Source of the DNA: Fimbriimonas sp.
Lineage (GTDB): Bacteria; Armatimonadota; Fimbriimonadia; Fimbriimonadales; Fimbriimonadaceae
Length of the DNA stretch: 64,000 nt
NCBI GenBank assembly: GCA_031292555.1
Contig: JARLGV010000098.1
Coordinates: forward strand, 1 to 64,000
Direction: 5' to 3'
Position 1 is the stretch's first letter; each line of letters starts with the position of its first letter. Shown one piece after another: positions 53,586 through 62,949 of this stretch. The notes below the pieces were generated by a model. It saw only the letters and a program-made list of their open reading frames with translations. It made no database searches and was not told where the DNA came from. Both the position numbers and the translations under genes were made by a program.

Positions 53586-55706
53586 GTGTCTACCGTTTCC
53601 GAACTGATCGACCGGGCATTTGACAACCTATCCAAGCGACCGGGCTTCGTCGAGCGTCGCGATCAGCAACAACTCGCTCTTCTGTTAAGCGACATCATGT
53701 CGCAAGGGGCGTCCGGCGCCTTCGAAGCGCCCACCGGGCTCGGCAAATCTCTGGCCACCTTGATTCCCGCGATCGCTCATGCAATCAACAGCGGCAAGAG
53801 GACGGTCATCGCCACGTACACGAACGTCCTGGCTGAGCAATACTGGCGTAACGATCTTCCGCTTGCCCTCGGGCTGTTCCTTGAAGAGGGGAAGACGGCG
53901 TCGTCGGTCGGTCAGGGGGCTTTCCTGCTTAACATTCGCGCTCAAATGCTGATGGGTAGGCAGCGGTATGTCTGCCTGGCGGCGATGGACGAGAATGCGC
54001 CTACCTTGATCGACGAGTATCGAAAGGTGGCAAAGCTCGGCATCGAGTCGGAGTTTCGACAAGCGATTAAGCGTCCGCAGCGCGAGTTGTCGCTTCTATG
54101 GCAGAAAGTAGCTGCCCCACCCGTCTGCCCTGGCCGGCTGTGTCCGGCCTACGACGATTGCTACTACTACCAAGCACGTCACTCCGCGGAACGAGCGGAA
54201 ATCGTCATCACCAACCACAGCGTCGTGATCCAAGACGCGTTGATGGCGAGGATCAGCGAGGACGGGGAGGGCATGCTCGGCAAGTTCGACTTCCTCGTTC
54301 TGGACGAAGCGCACGACTTCGCACAGGCGGCAGGGAACGGCTTGGAGTTCGAATTGAGCCCCGGCAAACTTGGAGCTCTGGAGGGAATTTGCAACCGCTT
54401 GGAGCATGCCCTGCTGCCCCTGGCCCAGCGGCAAGGCGACGGCTTCACCTGGGCGAAGTACTGTGCCGATTTCAAAGAGGCGATCGATCAGTGCCAGAAG
54501 GGGTTGGTCGCTTACAGCCTCTCGCTTGGCCGGCCCGGAATCCTGACTGCCGCGCCGAGCAACGTACTGGAGCATCCGCAAGTTCAGGCCCACAAGACGG
54601 GCGACGACATGCGCGGGGCGAGAGACCTCGCCGACCAAGTCAGCGGAGCCTGTCGATCGTTCGTCCACGGACTGGACAACAAGATGACGGAGTGGCGGGA
54701 CAAGGAACCGGAGGTTGCCCGGCAGGCGGCGGAGACCACTCGGAATTACGGCAGCTTCATTCGGGAGTACGGAATGGGCTGCCATATGCTCTTCGAGCCG
54801 GAGGGTGTCTCAGTAAGCTATGCGGGCCGCTCCGGAACCGACGCGATGCTGCGGCAGGACGTAATCGGGCTCGCCGAGCCGCTCAAAGAACTGATCTGGA
54901 GTCGAACGCCGTATGCCTGTCTTTCCGCCACCTTGGCTCTCGACGGCAGCTTCGATTTCTTTCGAAGGACGACCGGCGCCGAGCCGGCATTCGAGGAGAT
55001 CCTTCCCACTCCGTTCGACTACGCAACCCACGCTGCGCTGTATTTGCCTCCTGCCGATGCGATTCCCGACCCGTCGACCGCCCGACGAGACGGCAGCGAA
55101 GAACTGTACTGGCGCCGGGTCGCGATTGAGCTTTCCAAAATCATAAGGTCGGTCGGCGGCCGGACGCTGGCGCTGTTCCATTCGAGGAAAGAGATGGAGG
55201 GTGTCTTGTCGTTTATGAACCTCCCGCCGGAGTTACCGGTCTACACACAGACCAAGCAGGCAGCCTCTTCGGTGGGCGAGCGGTTCATCGAGAACACCCG
55301 GGCCTCGCTTTTCGCCCTTCGTTCCTTTTGGACCGGCTTCGACGCCCCTGGCGAGACGCTGTCATGCGTCGTGCTCGTGCGCGTGCCCTTCGAGGTTCCG
55401 ATAGACCCGCCTCAAATTGCCCGCCTCGCCTACCTGCAGACTCAGGGACTGAACGCGTTCGGCCAGCACACTCTGCCCCTCGCCAAGATGATGATGCGGC
55501 AGGGCGCCGGCCGCCTCATCCGGCGTGGGGACGACAAGGGAATCATCGCCGTCCTCGACCCGCGGATTCAGACCAAGAGATATGGCGAGGAGATCCTTGC
55601 CAACCTCCCCGAAGGCATGCGCACGTTCCGGGACATCGAGGACGCCGTAGGGTGGATCGGCTTGGAGGTCCCCGACCCCGCCGACCAACCGACGCTGAAG
55701 CTGTAG
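53586..55706 (+). CDS. dinG: DinG/XPD-family ATP-dependent DNA helicase
   Basis: The 706-residue helicase has Walker A (EAPTGLGKSLATLIP, near residue 50), four Cys that can hold a 4Fe-4S cluster (RYVCLAAM; PVCPGRLCPAYDDCYYY), a DEAH box (LVLDEAHDF), and C-terminal helicase motifs (TLALFHSRKEMEGVL; RASLFALRSFWTGFDAPGE; QGAGRLIRRGDDKG). Such enzymes unwind 5'-to-3', often at R-loops or damaged DNA. The start is GTG. It is a single-gene unit. Confidence 0.9.
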   Translation: MSTVSELIDRAFDNLSKRPGFVERRDQQQLALLLSDIMSQGASGAFEAPTGLGKSLATLIPAIAHAINSGKRTVIATYTNVLAEQYWRNDLPLALGLFLEEGKTASSVGQGAFLLNIRAQMLMGRQRYVCLAAMDENAPTLIDEYRKVAKLGIESEFRQAIKRPQRELSLLWQKVAAPPVCPGRLCPAYDDCYYYQARHSAERAEIVITNHSVVIQDALMARISEDGEGMLGKFDFLVLDEAHDFAQAAGNGLEFELSPGKLGALEGICNRLEHALLPLAQRQGDGFTWAKYCADFKEAIDQCQKGLVAYSLSLGRPGILTAAPSNVLEHPQVQAHKTGDDMRGARDLADQVSGACRSFVHGLDNKMTEWRDKEPEVARQAAETTRNYGSFIREYGMGCHMLFEPEGVSVSYAGRSGTDAMLRQDVIGLAEPLKELIWSRTPYACLSATLALDGSFDFFRRTTGAEPAFEEILPTPFDYATHAALYLPPADAIPDPSTARRDGSEELYWRRVAIELSKIIRSVGGRTLALFHSRKEMEGVLSFMNLPPELPVYTQTKQAASSVGERFIENTRASLFALRSFWTGFDAPGETLSCVVLVRVPFEVPIDPPQIARLAYLQTQGLNAFGQHTLPLAKMMMRQGAGRLIRRGDDKGIIAVLDPRIQTKRYGEEILANLPEGMRTFRDIEDAVGWIGLEVPDPADQPTLKL

Positions 55707-55752
55707 CCTGAATCCTCCTCGTTTGCGCTATCCGAGAAGGCAAGGAGGGGTG

Positions 55753-55760
55753 GGTAACCT
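55753..55760 (+). promoter_or_regulatory. Candidate -10 box (GGTAACCT) for the M29 aminopeptidase
   Basis: It ends 6 nt before the ATG at 55767; leaderless pattern. Confidence 0.45.
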
Positions 55761-55766
55761 TGCGTC

Positions 55767-56888
55767 ATGGTGGACCCTCGCGTTACGAAGCTCGCAGAGC
55801 TTCTTTCGACTCATTGTTGTGCCTTGGGACCGGAGGACGGCGTGTTGATTCATGCCTTTGATATCCCGGCAGAAGCGGTGGCCGAGGTGGTCCGTGTGGC
55901 TCAAGGGACCGGGGCCAGGGTTGCGGTTCGGCTGGAGAGCGGGGTCGTGCGCCGGCAGATGATGATTGGTATGACCGACTCGAACGCATCGATGCATGCC
56001 GACATCGAGAAGTTCGAGATGGAGCAGATGACCGCCTATATCGCACTTCGCGGAAGCGACAACTATGCCGAACAGAGCGACGTGCCAGGCGAGATTCTCA
56101 CGATGTGGCAACGGCTCTACACAACACCCGTCGTCTTCGGCGTCCGGGTGCCCAAAACGAAGTGGGTGGCCTTGCGATGGCCGACTTCGAGCATGGCGCA
56201 GCAGGCGAATATGTCCACGTTTGCGTTCGAGAAGTTCTACTTCGACGTGTGCACACTGGACTACAAGCGGATGGAGCGCGCCTCGGTGCCGCTGAAGGCG
56301 TTGATGGAGAAGACGGACCAAGTGCATATCCTGGGACCGGGCACCGACCTCAAGTTCAGCATCAAAGGGATCGGCGCGGTGGCCTGCTCCGGCAATCGAA
56401 ACATCCCAGACGGCGAGTGCTTCTCGGCGCCGGTGATTGACAGCATGAATGGGACCATCCAATACAACACGGTCTCCCTTTACCAGGGCACCGAGTACAA
56501 GGACATCCGCTATGTGGTCAGGGACGGAAAGATCGTGGAGGCGACGGCAGGGGCAAACACCGATAAGCTTAACGCGATCCTCGACACCGATCCGGGTGCC
56601 CGCTACTTCGGCGAATGGTCGTTCGGCTACAACCCGTACGTTCTCCACCCGATGAAAGACACGCTCTTCGATGAGAAGATCGCAGGGAGCTTTCATCTCA
56701 CTCCCGGCAACGCTTACGATCCGCCAGGAGGGAACGGCAACAAGTCGTCGATCCACTGGGACACCGTCTGCATTCAGCGTCCCGATTATGGCGGCGGCGA
56801 GATTTGGTTCGACGGGAGGTTGGTCCGTAAGGACGGTCTGTTCGTGCTGCCCGAACTCGAAGGACTCAACCCGGACCGCCTGGGGTAA
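55767..56888 (+). CDS. M29-family (thermophilic-type) aminopeptidase
   Basis: The 373-residue product matches the M29 aminopeptidases (AmpS/AmpT). Metal and catalytic residues lie in NRNIPDGECFSAPVIDS (Glu), GEWSFGYNP, IAGSFHLTPGNAYD (His) and SSIHWDTVC (His/Asp). These cytoplasmic enzymes remove N-terminal residues using Co or Zn. GGTAACCT ends 6 nt before the ATG. The gene for a small membrane protein follows by 2 nt. Confidence 0.92.
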   Translation: MVDPRVTKLAELLSTHCCALGPEDGVLIHAFDIPAEAVAEVVRVAQGTGARVAVRLESGVVRRQMMIGMTDSNASMHADIEKFEMEQMTAYIALRGSDNYAEQSDVPGEILTMWQRLYTTPVVFGVRVPKTKWVALRWPTSSMAQQANMSTFAFEKFYFDVCTLDYKRMERASVPLKALMEKTDQVHILGPGTDLKFSIKGIGAVACSGNRNIPDGECFSAPVIDSMNGTIQYNTVSLYQGTEYKDIRYVVRDGKIVEATAGANTDKLNAILDTDPGARYFGEWSFGYNPYVLHPMKDTLFDEKIAGSFHLTPGNAYDPPGGNGNKSSIHWDTVCIQRPDYGGGEIWFDGRLVRKDGLFVLPELEGLNPDRLG

Positions 56889-56890
56889 CG

Positions 56891-57460
56891 ATGGCGCGTT
56901 GGGCGTACAGCTTTCGGTCCAGTAGCTCCCGTCCGCTCTCCGAACAGGAGTTGCGGACTTTGGCTGGTTTCGTCCGGCGGCAGCGAGCCCAGGTTGGGGC
57001 GTACGCCGTGCTGTCCATATTGTTCGGGGTGGCGTGCCCGCTTTCGACCACGCTCGCGGCGGACTCCCATTGGGGATGGGATGTCTTCATCGGCACGATG
57101 CTTTGCTTCCTCGGGTGCCTCTGGTTAGGAGGTAGGGCGAGCAAGCTCGAACTGCTCTACGATCGGGCGATCCGATCACGGGAGGTCGAGATATTCGAGG
57201 CCGCTCCTATTACGGATGCGGTGCGTCTGACCTACTCGAAAGGAACCTTCGAGACGAACGAGACCGATGAGGGGGTCATCGAAGGAGATCTTTGGGAAGG
57301 CGAGGAGGCGGTGGTCAAGAAACTCACGAAGATCGCGGGAGCGCCGGTGGACCGAATCGAGTGCGTCGGAACGGATGCCGCCGTCCTGGTCGTGGGCGGG
57401 AGGATAGTGAATCGCGTCATCAACCTCCCAGTTGCAGTTGTGAAAGATCCGCCCGGTTAG
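56891..57460 (+). CDS. Small membrane protein, unknown
   Basis: The 189-residue protein has two membrane helices (about residues 34-54 and 62-80) and a soluble C-terminal domain of about 100 residues rich in acidic residues and beta-type sequence. No family is recognised. It begins 2 nt after the aminopeptidase stop and its end overlaps the convergent DinB gene by 4 nt. Confidence 0.6.
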   Translation: MARWAYSFRSSSSRPLSEQELRTLAGFVRRQRAQVGAYAVLSILFGVACPLSTTLAADSHWGWDVFIGTMLCFLGCLWLGGRASKLELLYDRAIRSREVEIFEAAPITDAVRLTYSKGTFETNETDEGVIEGDLWEGEEAVVKKLTKIAGAPVDRIECVGTDAAVLVVGGRIVNRVINLPVAVVKDPPG

Positions 57461-57936
57461 GCTTCGAGCCACTTCACGACTTGAACCAAATGGTATCCGT
57501 CGTGGCTCTGGATCAGGCTGGCGAGCATCTGCACCGTGAGGTCGCCGACGAACTCGCGATAGCCAGTCTTGTCCCAGTCTTCGTCGGAGAGGGCGCCAAG
57601 CACATCGACCAATTCCCTTCGGCCCTGTTTGTAGCGCGCAAGGTTGGCGATCGGGTCTTGGTGGGCGTAGTCGTGATCGATGACCAACTGTCCTTCGTCG
57701 ACGCTTCCAAGAAATGGATTCTCTTCGTCGCGCATCCGCTCGAAACGGCTCTTCCAGATCGGTTCCCAGTCGGCAAGGTGGGCGAGAACTTCACGCAACG
57801 AGAAGCGCTCCAGATCAGGTCGCTTGTCCCAGATCGGATCCGTCGCTTCGATGCCGGCGAGCAGTTTGGCGAGCACATCCGGGGTGCCGGCGAGCGCTTT
57901 GAACAAATAGGTTCGGGCGGGAGCGGGGAAGGACAT
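57457..57936 (-). CDS. DinB-family protein
   Basis: The 159-residue protein is a DinB/YfiT-type four-helix bundle: LREVLAHLADWEPIWKSRF with one metal-binding His, and SHDGYHLVQVVKWLEA with the other two. The family includes metal-dependent thiol transferases; most members are uncharacterised. GGTATTTT ends 6 nt before the ATG. Confidence 0.88.
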   Translation of the reverse strand: MSFPAPARTYLFKALAGTPDVLAKLLAGIEATDPIWDKRPDLERFSLREVLAHLADWEPIWKSRFERMRDEENPFLGSVDEGQLVIDHDYAHQDPIANLARYKQGRRELVDVLGALSDEDWDKTGYREFVGDLTVQMLASLIQSHDGYHLVQVVKWLEA

Positions 57937-57942
57937 GCCAAG

Positions 57943-57950
57943 AAAATACC
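57943..57950 (-). promoter_or_regulatory. Candidate -10 box (GGTATTTT) for the DinB gene
   Basis: On the minus strand it ends 6 nt before the ATG at 57936; leaderless pattern. Confidence 0.45.
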
Positions 57951-58037
57951 TGTTTGGGGTCAGTCGGTTTCCCAGGGGTCCCAGGAAATTCGGTCCGCCG
58001 ATTCACTTCCACTCAGGTAACTTGACACGGCTAACTT

Positions 58038-58718
58038 ATGGGCGGCATTCTTCACCTCTTGCTTCACCTCGATACGAGGATCGCCACGATCCTCACCCAA
58101 TACGGAACTTGGGCATATCTGATCTTCTTCCTGATCGTATTCGCGGAGACCGGGTTGGTAGTGACGCCCTTTCTGCCCGGGGACACTCTCCTATTCGCAA
58201 TCGGACTGTTCGCCTCCAAGGGAGCTCTCAGCCTGCCGCTATCGTTGTTTCTGCTTATTCTCGCCGCGCTCAGCGGCGACCAAGTGAACTACCACGCCGG
58301 CAAGTTCCTTGGCGAGCGGCTGTTTAAGAACGAGAATTCGAAGATCTTCAAGCGTTCAAACTTGGACAAAACCCACGAGTACTTCGAACGCCGCGGCCCT
58401 TCCACCGTCATCTTCGCCCGGTTTATTCCGATCATCCGTACGACCGCTCCGTTCGTGGCCGGCATGGGAACGATGCAATGGAAGTTGTTTACGGTCTATA
58501 GCTTTGTCGCTGCCCTGCTATGGGTGGGCATCTGCATGATGGCCGGCTACCTATTCGGCGGCATCCCCTCGGTGCGGGACAATTTCGGCTTGGCCGCGCT
58601 CGGAATGCTCATGCTTTCGCTCGTACCGCTCACCTACGAGATCCTCAGTCACCGCGCCCATGTCAGGAAAATGACCACAGCGAGTCAAAAAGCGAGCCAG
58701 GTACAACCTAAGGAATGA
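58038..58718 (+). CDS. DedA-family membrane protein
   Basis: The 226-residue protein has the DedA/VTT features: FAETGLVVTPFLPGDTLLFA, GDQVNYHAGKFLGER, and ARFIPIIRTTAPFVAGMGTM. DedA proteins are lipid scramblases or flippases that recycle undecaprenyl phosphate or phospholipids and support envelope stability. Its stop overlaps the bioY start (ATGA), so the two are coupled. Confidence 0.93.
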   Translation: MGGILHLLLHLDTRIATILTQYGTWAYLIFFLIVFAETGLVVTPFLPGDTLLFAIGLFASKGALSLPLSLFLLILAALSGDQVNYHAGKFLGERLFKNENSKIFKRSNLDKTHEYFERRGPSTVIFARFIPIIRTTAPFVAGMGTMQWKLFTVYSFVAALLWVGICMMAGYLFGGIPSVRDNFGLAALGMLMLSLVPLTYEILSHRAHVRKMTTASQKASQVQPKE

Positions 58719-59287
58719 GTACCTTGACCTTACGCAGAACACCCTTCGTCGACGCAGTTCTTCCCGGATCCGGTGTAGTAAGGGATACCCTCCTGATTGG
58801 CGGCGGAACAGCTTTGACGATCGTGGCGGCGCAGGTCACCATTCCTTGGCAGCCGGTTCCGTTTACGCTGCAGACGCTCGCCGTCATGTTCTGCGGCCTC
58901 GCGATGGGAGCCAAGCGAGGCGCCCTCAGCCAGATGCTCTATGTCGCCATCGGCGCAACCGGCGCACCAATTTTTGCCCAAGCGGGCAGCGGCTGGCACA
59001 CCATGACCGGCCTGACGGGCGGATACATTCTGTCGTTCGCCGTTGTCGCGACCTTGCTGGGCTTCCTGGCCGAGCGCGGTTGGACGCGCACCGTCTGGGG
59101 CACCGCCTCCGCGATGGCGATCGGCGTCGCCCTGAACCTCGGCCTCGGCGCCGCCTGGCTCTCCGCCTTCATCGGCTGGAAGTCCGCCGCCGTCCACGGC
59201 ATTCTCCCCTTCCTAGCCCCGGAAGCCCTGAAAGCCGCCATCGTAATCGCCGCCCTGCCGGCAGCGTGGAAATTCGTGCGAAGATAG
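58715..59287 (+). CDS. bioY: Biotin transporter BioY
   Basis: BioY is the substrate-binding membrane component of ECF-type or stand-alone biotin uptake. The 190-residue protein has about six helices and the motifs ITIPWQPVPFTLQT-like (VTIPWQPVPFTLQTLAVM), GAKRGALSQMLYVAIGATG, and GPIFA-type (GAPIFAQAGSG). No bioM or bioN gene is adjacent. It is coupled to the DedA gene. Confidence 0.95.
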   Translation: MSTLTLRRTPFVDAVLPGSGVVRDTLLIGGGTALTIVAAQVTIPWQPVPFTLQTLAVMFCGLAMGAKRGALSQMLYVAIGATGAPIFAQAGSGWHTMTGLTGGYILSFAVVATLLGFLAERGWTRTVWGTASAMAIGVALNLGLGAAWLSAFIGWKSAAVHGILPFLAPEALKAAIVIAALPAAWKFVRR

Positions 59288-59400
59288 GGTTTGCGGGTAG
59301 CGAGGAGAGGAGTGATGGAGTTATGCGGGAACCGGCGCGGCTCTCGTAGGTTACGACTGTTACTGTTCGACCCGCTCCCCTCTCCGGTCGACCTGCGACC

Positions 59401-60297
59401 CTAAAAGAGCGGCCTTGCCACCATAACACCGGTGAGTTGGCTGGACCAGTTCAGGCATTTGCTGATTTCCGGTTCGAGGGTTACTTGCATGCGGGATCGG
59501 GCGGAGCTTGCGTCCATGAAGTGGGCGACGTTGGTCTCGTCCCGGAGGACGAGGCCGGTGTGGGCGATGTCGATGCCATCTTCGCTGGTCGTGACGCCGA
59601 TGATGTCTCCCGTTTTCAGCAGGGGTTCGGCGGCTTCGAGCTTGTCCATCGGCAGGTACTTGAGAGATCGGCCGTTGATCGTGTCTTCGATCAGCTTCAT
59701 CTCCGACACGTATTGAGGGTGAGTCGCCAACTGGCGATACCGCTCTGGATGCTGAGTCATGATTCCGACTTTCTGGGTGAACTCCTCCGCGCCAGGCAGA
59801 TCGGGCGTAACGACCTTAACCACGCCTTTCTCTTCGTTATCGACGAACCAGTCGGTGGTGTAGTGAAGGCGGGAGGGGAAGGACCCCATCCGCCCTCCGC
59901 GATACCGAGTGAACCGCACCTCGGCCAGAAGGTCGTCCGGCGTCGTTCGTCCCTTCTTGAGCATACGGGCGATGTCGAGCGTATCCTCGAAGAACGTCAC
60001 GCAGTCGAGTCCCTTGAGGTTGACTACGCAGTACTCAAGATCCTTGGATATTTCGAGGGTGAACCCTTTGTATGGGATGCCTCGAAGCTCGAGGGCGACC
60101 TTGCCCATAAGTTCTCCGATCGGGAGCGACGGCCAGTTCTCGCTGGTTGCCTTGTTGACGATCCTTTGGAGGACCTCTTGTCCGTCGAACTGCCGGTACT
60201 CCTCCTGGAGGCGGCGCATGGGTCGAGAGGGGAGACTCGGAAGCAGGGCGCTTGCCATTCCGAGGGACAGGTTGCGGATGAGTTCACGCCGAGTCAT
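59401..60297 (-). CDS. DUF1460 (amidase-like) secreted protein
   Basis: The 298-residue protein starts with a twin-Arg-like signal (MTRRELIRNLSLGMASALLP). The DUF1460 core is clear: GIPYKGFTLEISKDLEYCVV, NLKGLDCVTFFEDTLDIARM with the probable catalytic Cys, and IAHTGLV with the His. The family is related to NlpC/P60-like N-acetylmuramoyl-L-alanine amidases acting on peptidoglycan fragments. GGTAGGCT ends 6 nt before the ATG. Confidence 0.88.
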   Translation of the reverse strand: MTRRELIRNLSLGMASALLPSLPSRPMRRLQEEYRQFDGQEVLQRIVNKATSENWPSLPIGELMGKVALELRGIPYKGFTLEISKDLEYCVVNLKGLDCVTFFEDTLDIARMLKKGRTTPDDLLAEVRFTRYRGGRMGSFPSRLHYTTDWFVDNEEKGVVKVVTPDLPGAEEFTQKVGIMTQHPERYRQLATHPQYVSEMKLIEDTINGRSLKYLPMDKLEAAEPLLKTGDIIGVTTSEDGIDIAHTGLVLRDETNVAHFMDASSARSRMQVTLEPEISKCLNWSSQLTGVMVARPLF

Positions 60298-60303
60298 CGA
60301 ACA

Positions 60304-60311
60304 AGCCTACC
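60304..60311 (-). promoter_or_regulatory. Candidate -10 box (GGTAGGCT) for the DUF1460 gene
   Basis: On the minus strand it ends 6 nt before the ATG at 60297; leaderless pattern. Confidence 0.45.
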
Positions 60312-60326
60312 GGATGGAATTTCGGC

Positions 60327-61196
60327 TCACGAGATCGGGGACAGGGCATCGACGATATCGACACGCACGGAGACCGCCAAGTCGGAGGCGGGGAGGCCGA
60401 TGTAAACGCCCCGAGTTGGGGTCACATCGCTATAGTCCCGGCCCGTGTGGATGCGGATATATCGATCGTTCGCCAGGAGGTTGTTTGTGGGGTCGAGAGA
60501 CAGCCAACGGTCATCCGGCATGAGGCAGTCGATCCAGGCATGGGTGGCGTGGTCGCCCCGAAGTCCGTCTTCCCCGTGGACCAACAAATAGCCGCTGACG
60601 TAGCGCGAGGGGATGCCGACGATCCGGCAGCACGCGATCATGAGGTGGGCGAAATCCTGGCAAACCCCCGCCCTGATCGCGAGGATCTCATGTAGCTTGG
60701 AATGGACGTGGGTCACGTCGGTGTCATATTCGAGGGTTCGGTAGATCCAGTCGGTGAGCCTCCTCAAGAAGTCGGCCGCCGTTCCGTTGGATTCCTTCAG
60801 CACGAGGTCGGCGATCTTATGGACCTCCTCGTTCAGCACAACGTAAGGGCTCTCGCCGAGGAACTCGGCATAGCCGTGCCGCACAACTTCGCGGCTGTAG
60901 AAGTCGAAGTCCGGCTGGAGGAAGTTAAGCCCCTCGAACGGGTTTTCCAGATGGGTCTCGACGACCGCCTCTCCCACTATCTCCAACGTCGGGTGCGGGC
61001 TGCGCAATCCGAAATGGTGAACCAACCCGCCCGGCTCGCCATACGAGTACACCTTGGTCCAGGGCGCAACCCGGAGGTGGAACTCTCGGCAGGTCTGCCA
61101 CTCGTCATCCAGAGGCTGCAACCGAACCTCGTTATGGCTATCGGTCGACGGGACCGGATAGCGATAGACGGTTCGGTGAATGGCGCGCAAGAGCAT
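60327..61196 (-). CDS. Transglutaminase-like cysteine protease family protein
   Basis: The 289-residue protein has the bacterial transglutaminase N-terminal beta domain (YRYPVPSTDSHNEVRLQPLD) and the catalytic core with Cys (RAGVCQDFAHLMIACCR), His (DHATHAWIDCL) and Asp (WLSLDPTNN). Members are probably cytoplasmic peptidases or amidases, often encoded with circularly permuted ATP-grasp proteins, which are not in the window. It lies 29 nt upstream of the DUF1460 gene on the same strand and may be co-transcribed with it. Confidence 0.92.
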   Translation of the reverse strand: MLLRAIHRTVYRYPVPSTDSHNEVRLQPLDDEWQTCREFHLRVAPWTKVYSYGEPGGLVHHFGLRSPHPTLEIVGEAVVETHLENPFEGLNFLQPDFDFYSREVVRHGYAEFLGESPYVVLNEEVHKIADLVLKESNGTAADFLRRLTDWIYRTLEYDTDVTHVHSKLHEILAIRAGVCQDFAHLMIACCRIVGIPSRYVSGYLLVHGEDGLRGDHATHAWIDCLMPDDRWLSLDPTNNLLANDRYIRIHTGRDYSDVTPTRGVYIGLPASDLAVSVRVDIVDALSPIS

Positions 61197-61315
61197 GAAC
61201 GATCTATAGACGGCAGAAGAGGTCTATTTTGCCCCAATTCTCTTTCGGTCGATAGCCGGGTGTTGATAATGCATGCTCTAGCGGGGTTCGGGCTCCCCCG
61301 GCGAAACCGCCTTCG

Positions 61316-62281
61316 CTACTTGGGGACGTCGATATGGTCCCGTTTGATGAAATAGTGCTCTGTCTCGACTCGAATCACTTGCCAATGGCCGTTCGGTTTC
61401 CCCATCTCGAAGAACGGCGACTGGGTTTGGTCGTCGTCAGTGCGAAAGCCGAACACCTTTCCGTCGTCAAGCTCGAACGAACCGGGACAATCGACTCCCC
61501 GGCAGTGGGGGATAACGAACGGTTTGATTCGGTCCACGATGCGTGGATCGGGGCAGATCCGGCGTTGCGTGGCCTTGTCTCCCTTCTGAACGGCGACTAT
61601 AAGTTCGTCGAAGGCATAGAGTGCGTTATGGACGAGGACGGAGTCCTGCGGCACATACTTTCCGTCGCGATAGCGCCAGATCCAACGGCGGGTCAGCAGC
61701 GGGCCGGCGTGAGGTTGCTCGAAGCCGCGTGTGTCGTAGCTCCGGACAAGACACAAGGCATCCATGCTCTTGGCGTCGAAGAACCCGATCTGAACCTCGT
61801 CCGAAGTCAGCTGAGTGGACAATTGCCGCCACCGATTCGATCGTTTCTCGTAGACGACGGCAAGCGGTTCGGTCCAGTTCCCGGTTCGGACCCCCGATAG
61901 GCCGGCCAAGCGCCGGCCGTCCCACCGAAACGCGATCGATACGATCTCAAACCATTGCCCAATGCTGAGCTCCGAGACGGTCACTTTTCGCCCGGTCCTC
62001 GTCAATAGGTACTCATGCATCGGCGCAGACAGGGATTCGCCGACGGCTCCTTGCCGTCCCGTGAATACCCAGCTTCGAGCCATCCCGCCAACCGGACAGA
62101 CTTGGACGTCATACCCTTTCTGGCCGGTTGCCCTGGCGATCTTGGCCTCCAGCGCTTTCGCGGACAAAGCGAGGTCGGTTGCGCGAATCTGACTCAGGAC
62201 CTTGTCCTTGATGTCCACCGGCGGATGAAGGTACGGCACCATGTAGCCCACTTTACTGGAAACGCGTTTCGGCGAGCCCAT
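61316..62281 (-). CDS. Protein of unknown function
   Basis: The 321-residue product has no recognised domain. It is rich in Arg and aromatic residues, with no clear signal peptide or membrane helix. Some segments look repetitive in form (WVFTGRQGAVGESLSAPMHE; GQWFEIVSIAFRWDGRRLAG). The frame stays open for about 30 codons upstream of the ATG, to a TGA near 62375, with plausible coding sequence, so the gene could start earlier at a non-ATG codon or be truncated. It lies just downstream of the RHS remnant. Confidence 0.5.
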   Translation of the reverse strand: MGSPKRVSSKVGYMVPYLHPPVDIKDKVLSQIRATDLALSAKALEAKIARATGQKGYDVQVCPVGGMARSWVFTGRQGAVGESLSAPMHEYLLTRTGRKVTVSELSIGQWFEIVSIAFRWDGRRLAGLSGVRTGNWTEPLAVVYEKRSNRWRQLSTQLTSDEVQIGFFDAKSMDALCLVRSYDTRGFEQPHAGPLLTRRWIWRYRDGKYVPQDSVLVHNALYAFDELIVAVQKGDKATQRRICPDPRIVDRIKPFVIPHCRGVDCPGSFELDDGKVFGFRTDDDQTQSPFFEMGKPNGHWQVIRVETEHYFIKRDHIDVPK

Positions 62282-62378
62282 CCTGGCATTGCCCCCGTTC
62301 GTAAGGACAGATTCGTCCCCTTCCCGATCCGGACTATAGATGCTCGTCCCGGCGAGCCAACGTTCAAATCAAGACGAC

Positions 62379-62949
62379 TCACGAACGAGAGTTCCGATCG
62401 TCCGACCTCAGACCCTCTCGAGTGTCGTTCAGCCGAGAATCAAGCTCGGACGCAATCAGGACGAAGTCTGTCTCATAGGAGCCGAAGCCTATCGTTAGGA
62501 GGGATGCATTAATGGCAGACTCCAGCGACCAGAACAGCTTCAGGTCAGCATCTTGGTCCATTTTCACCCTCCCAGGGACGAACGCGCTCAACCCCTGGAC
62601 CGCGCCGATGATAATGAAGCAATATTTTTTCCTTAGCGCCGGTGGGATCTTCGCAGCCGCCTTCCCAATGGAGGTCAGGGGATGGATTTCGAGAGGGCCC
62701 TCGTGGGTGCCCTTCCAATCGATTCTGATTAGTGTAGGGCCACCGTTCGCTGGAGGAAAACGGCTGGTCAACCGCGGCCATCTCGCCAAGTGCCACATGC
62801 CCCATGTCGCTGAAGTATTGGGACCAACTCCAGCCGTCGATCAGCCCACTCGGGTCGGCCCCCAACACCGGGTCGGCATCGCAGTACTCGCAAACGTTGA
62901 CTCCGCCGTCAAGTCCTGACGGGTCGCGGGAGGTCCAGCGGCCGGGCTA
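62379..62949 (-). pseudogene. RHS-repeat protein C-terminal remnant, frameshifted
   Basis: Just after a stop near 62950 the minus strand reads GRWTSRDPSGLDGGVNVCEY then ADPVLGADPSGLIDGW, the hallmark RHS/YD core sequence that closes the shell of polymorphic toxins. Coding character then moves to another frame around 62760-62790: from about PPANGGPTLIRIDWKGTHEG to the stop at 62379, an alpha/beta-looking tip domain follows. The upstream repeats are absent. So this is a decayed C-terminal piece with a frameshift. The tip domain is not recognised. Confidence 0.7.

Noticed and set aside
54098-55129. 343-codon frame inside the helicase gene
   Set aside because: The helicase frame contains all motifs; this is a shadow.
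59437-60405. 322-codon plus-strand frame opposite the DUF1460 gene
   Set aside because: The minus strand has clear DUF1460 motifs; this frame has none.
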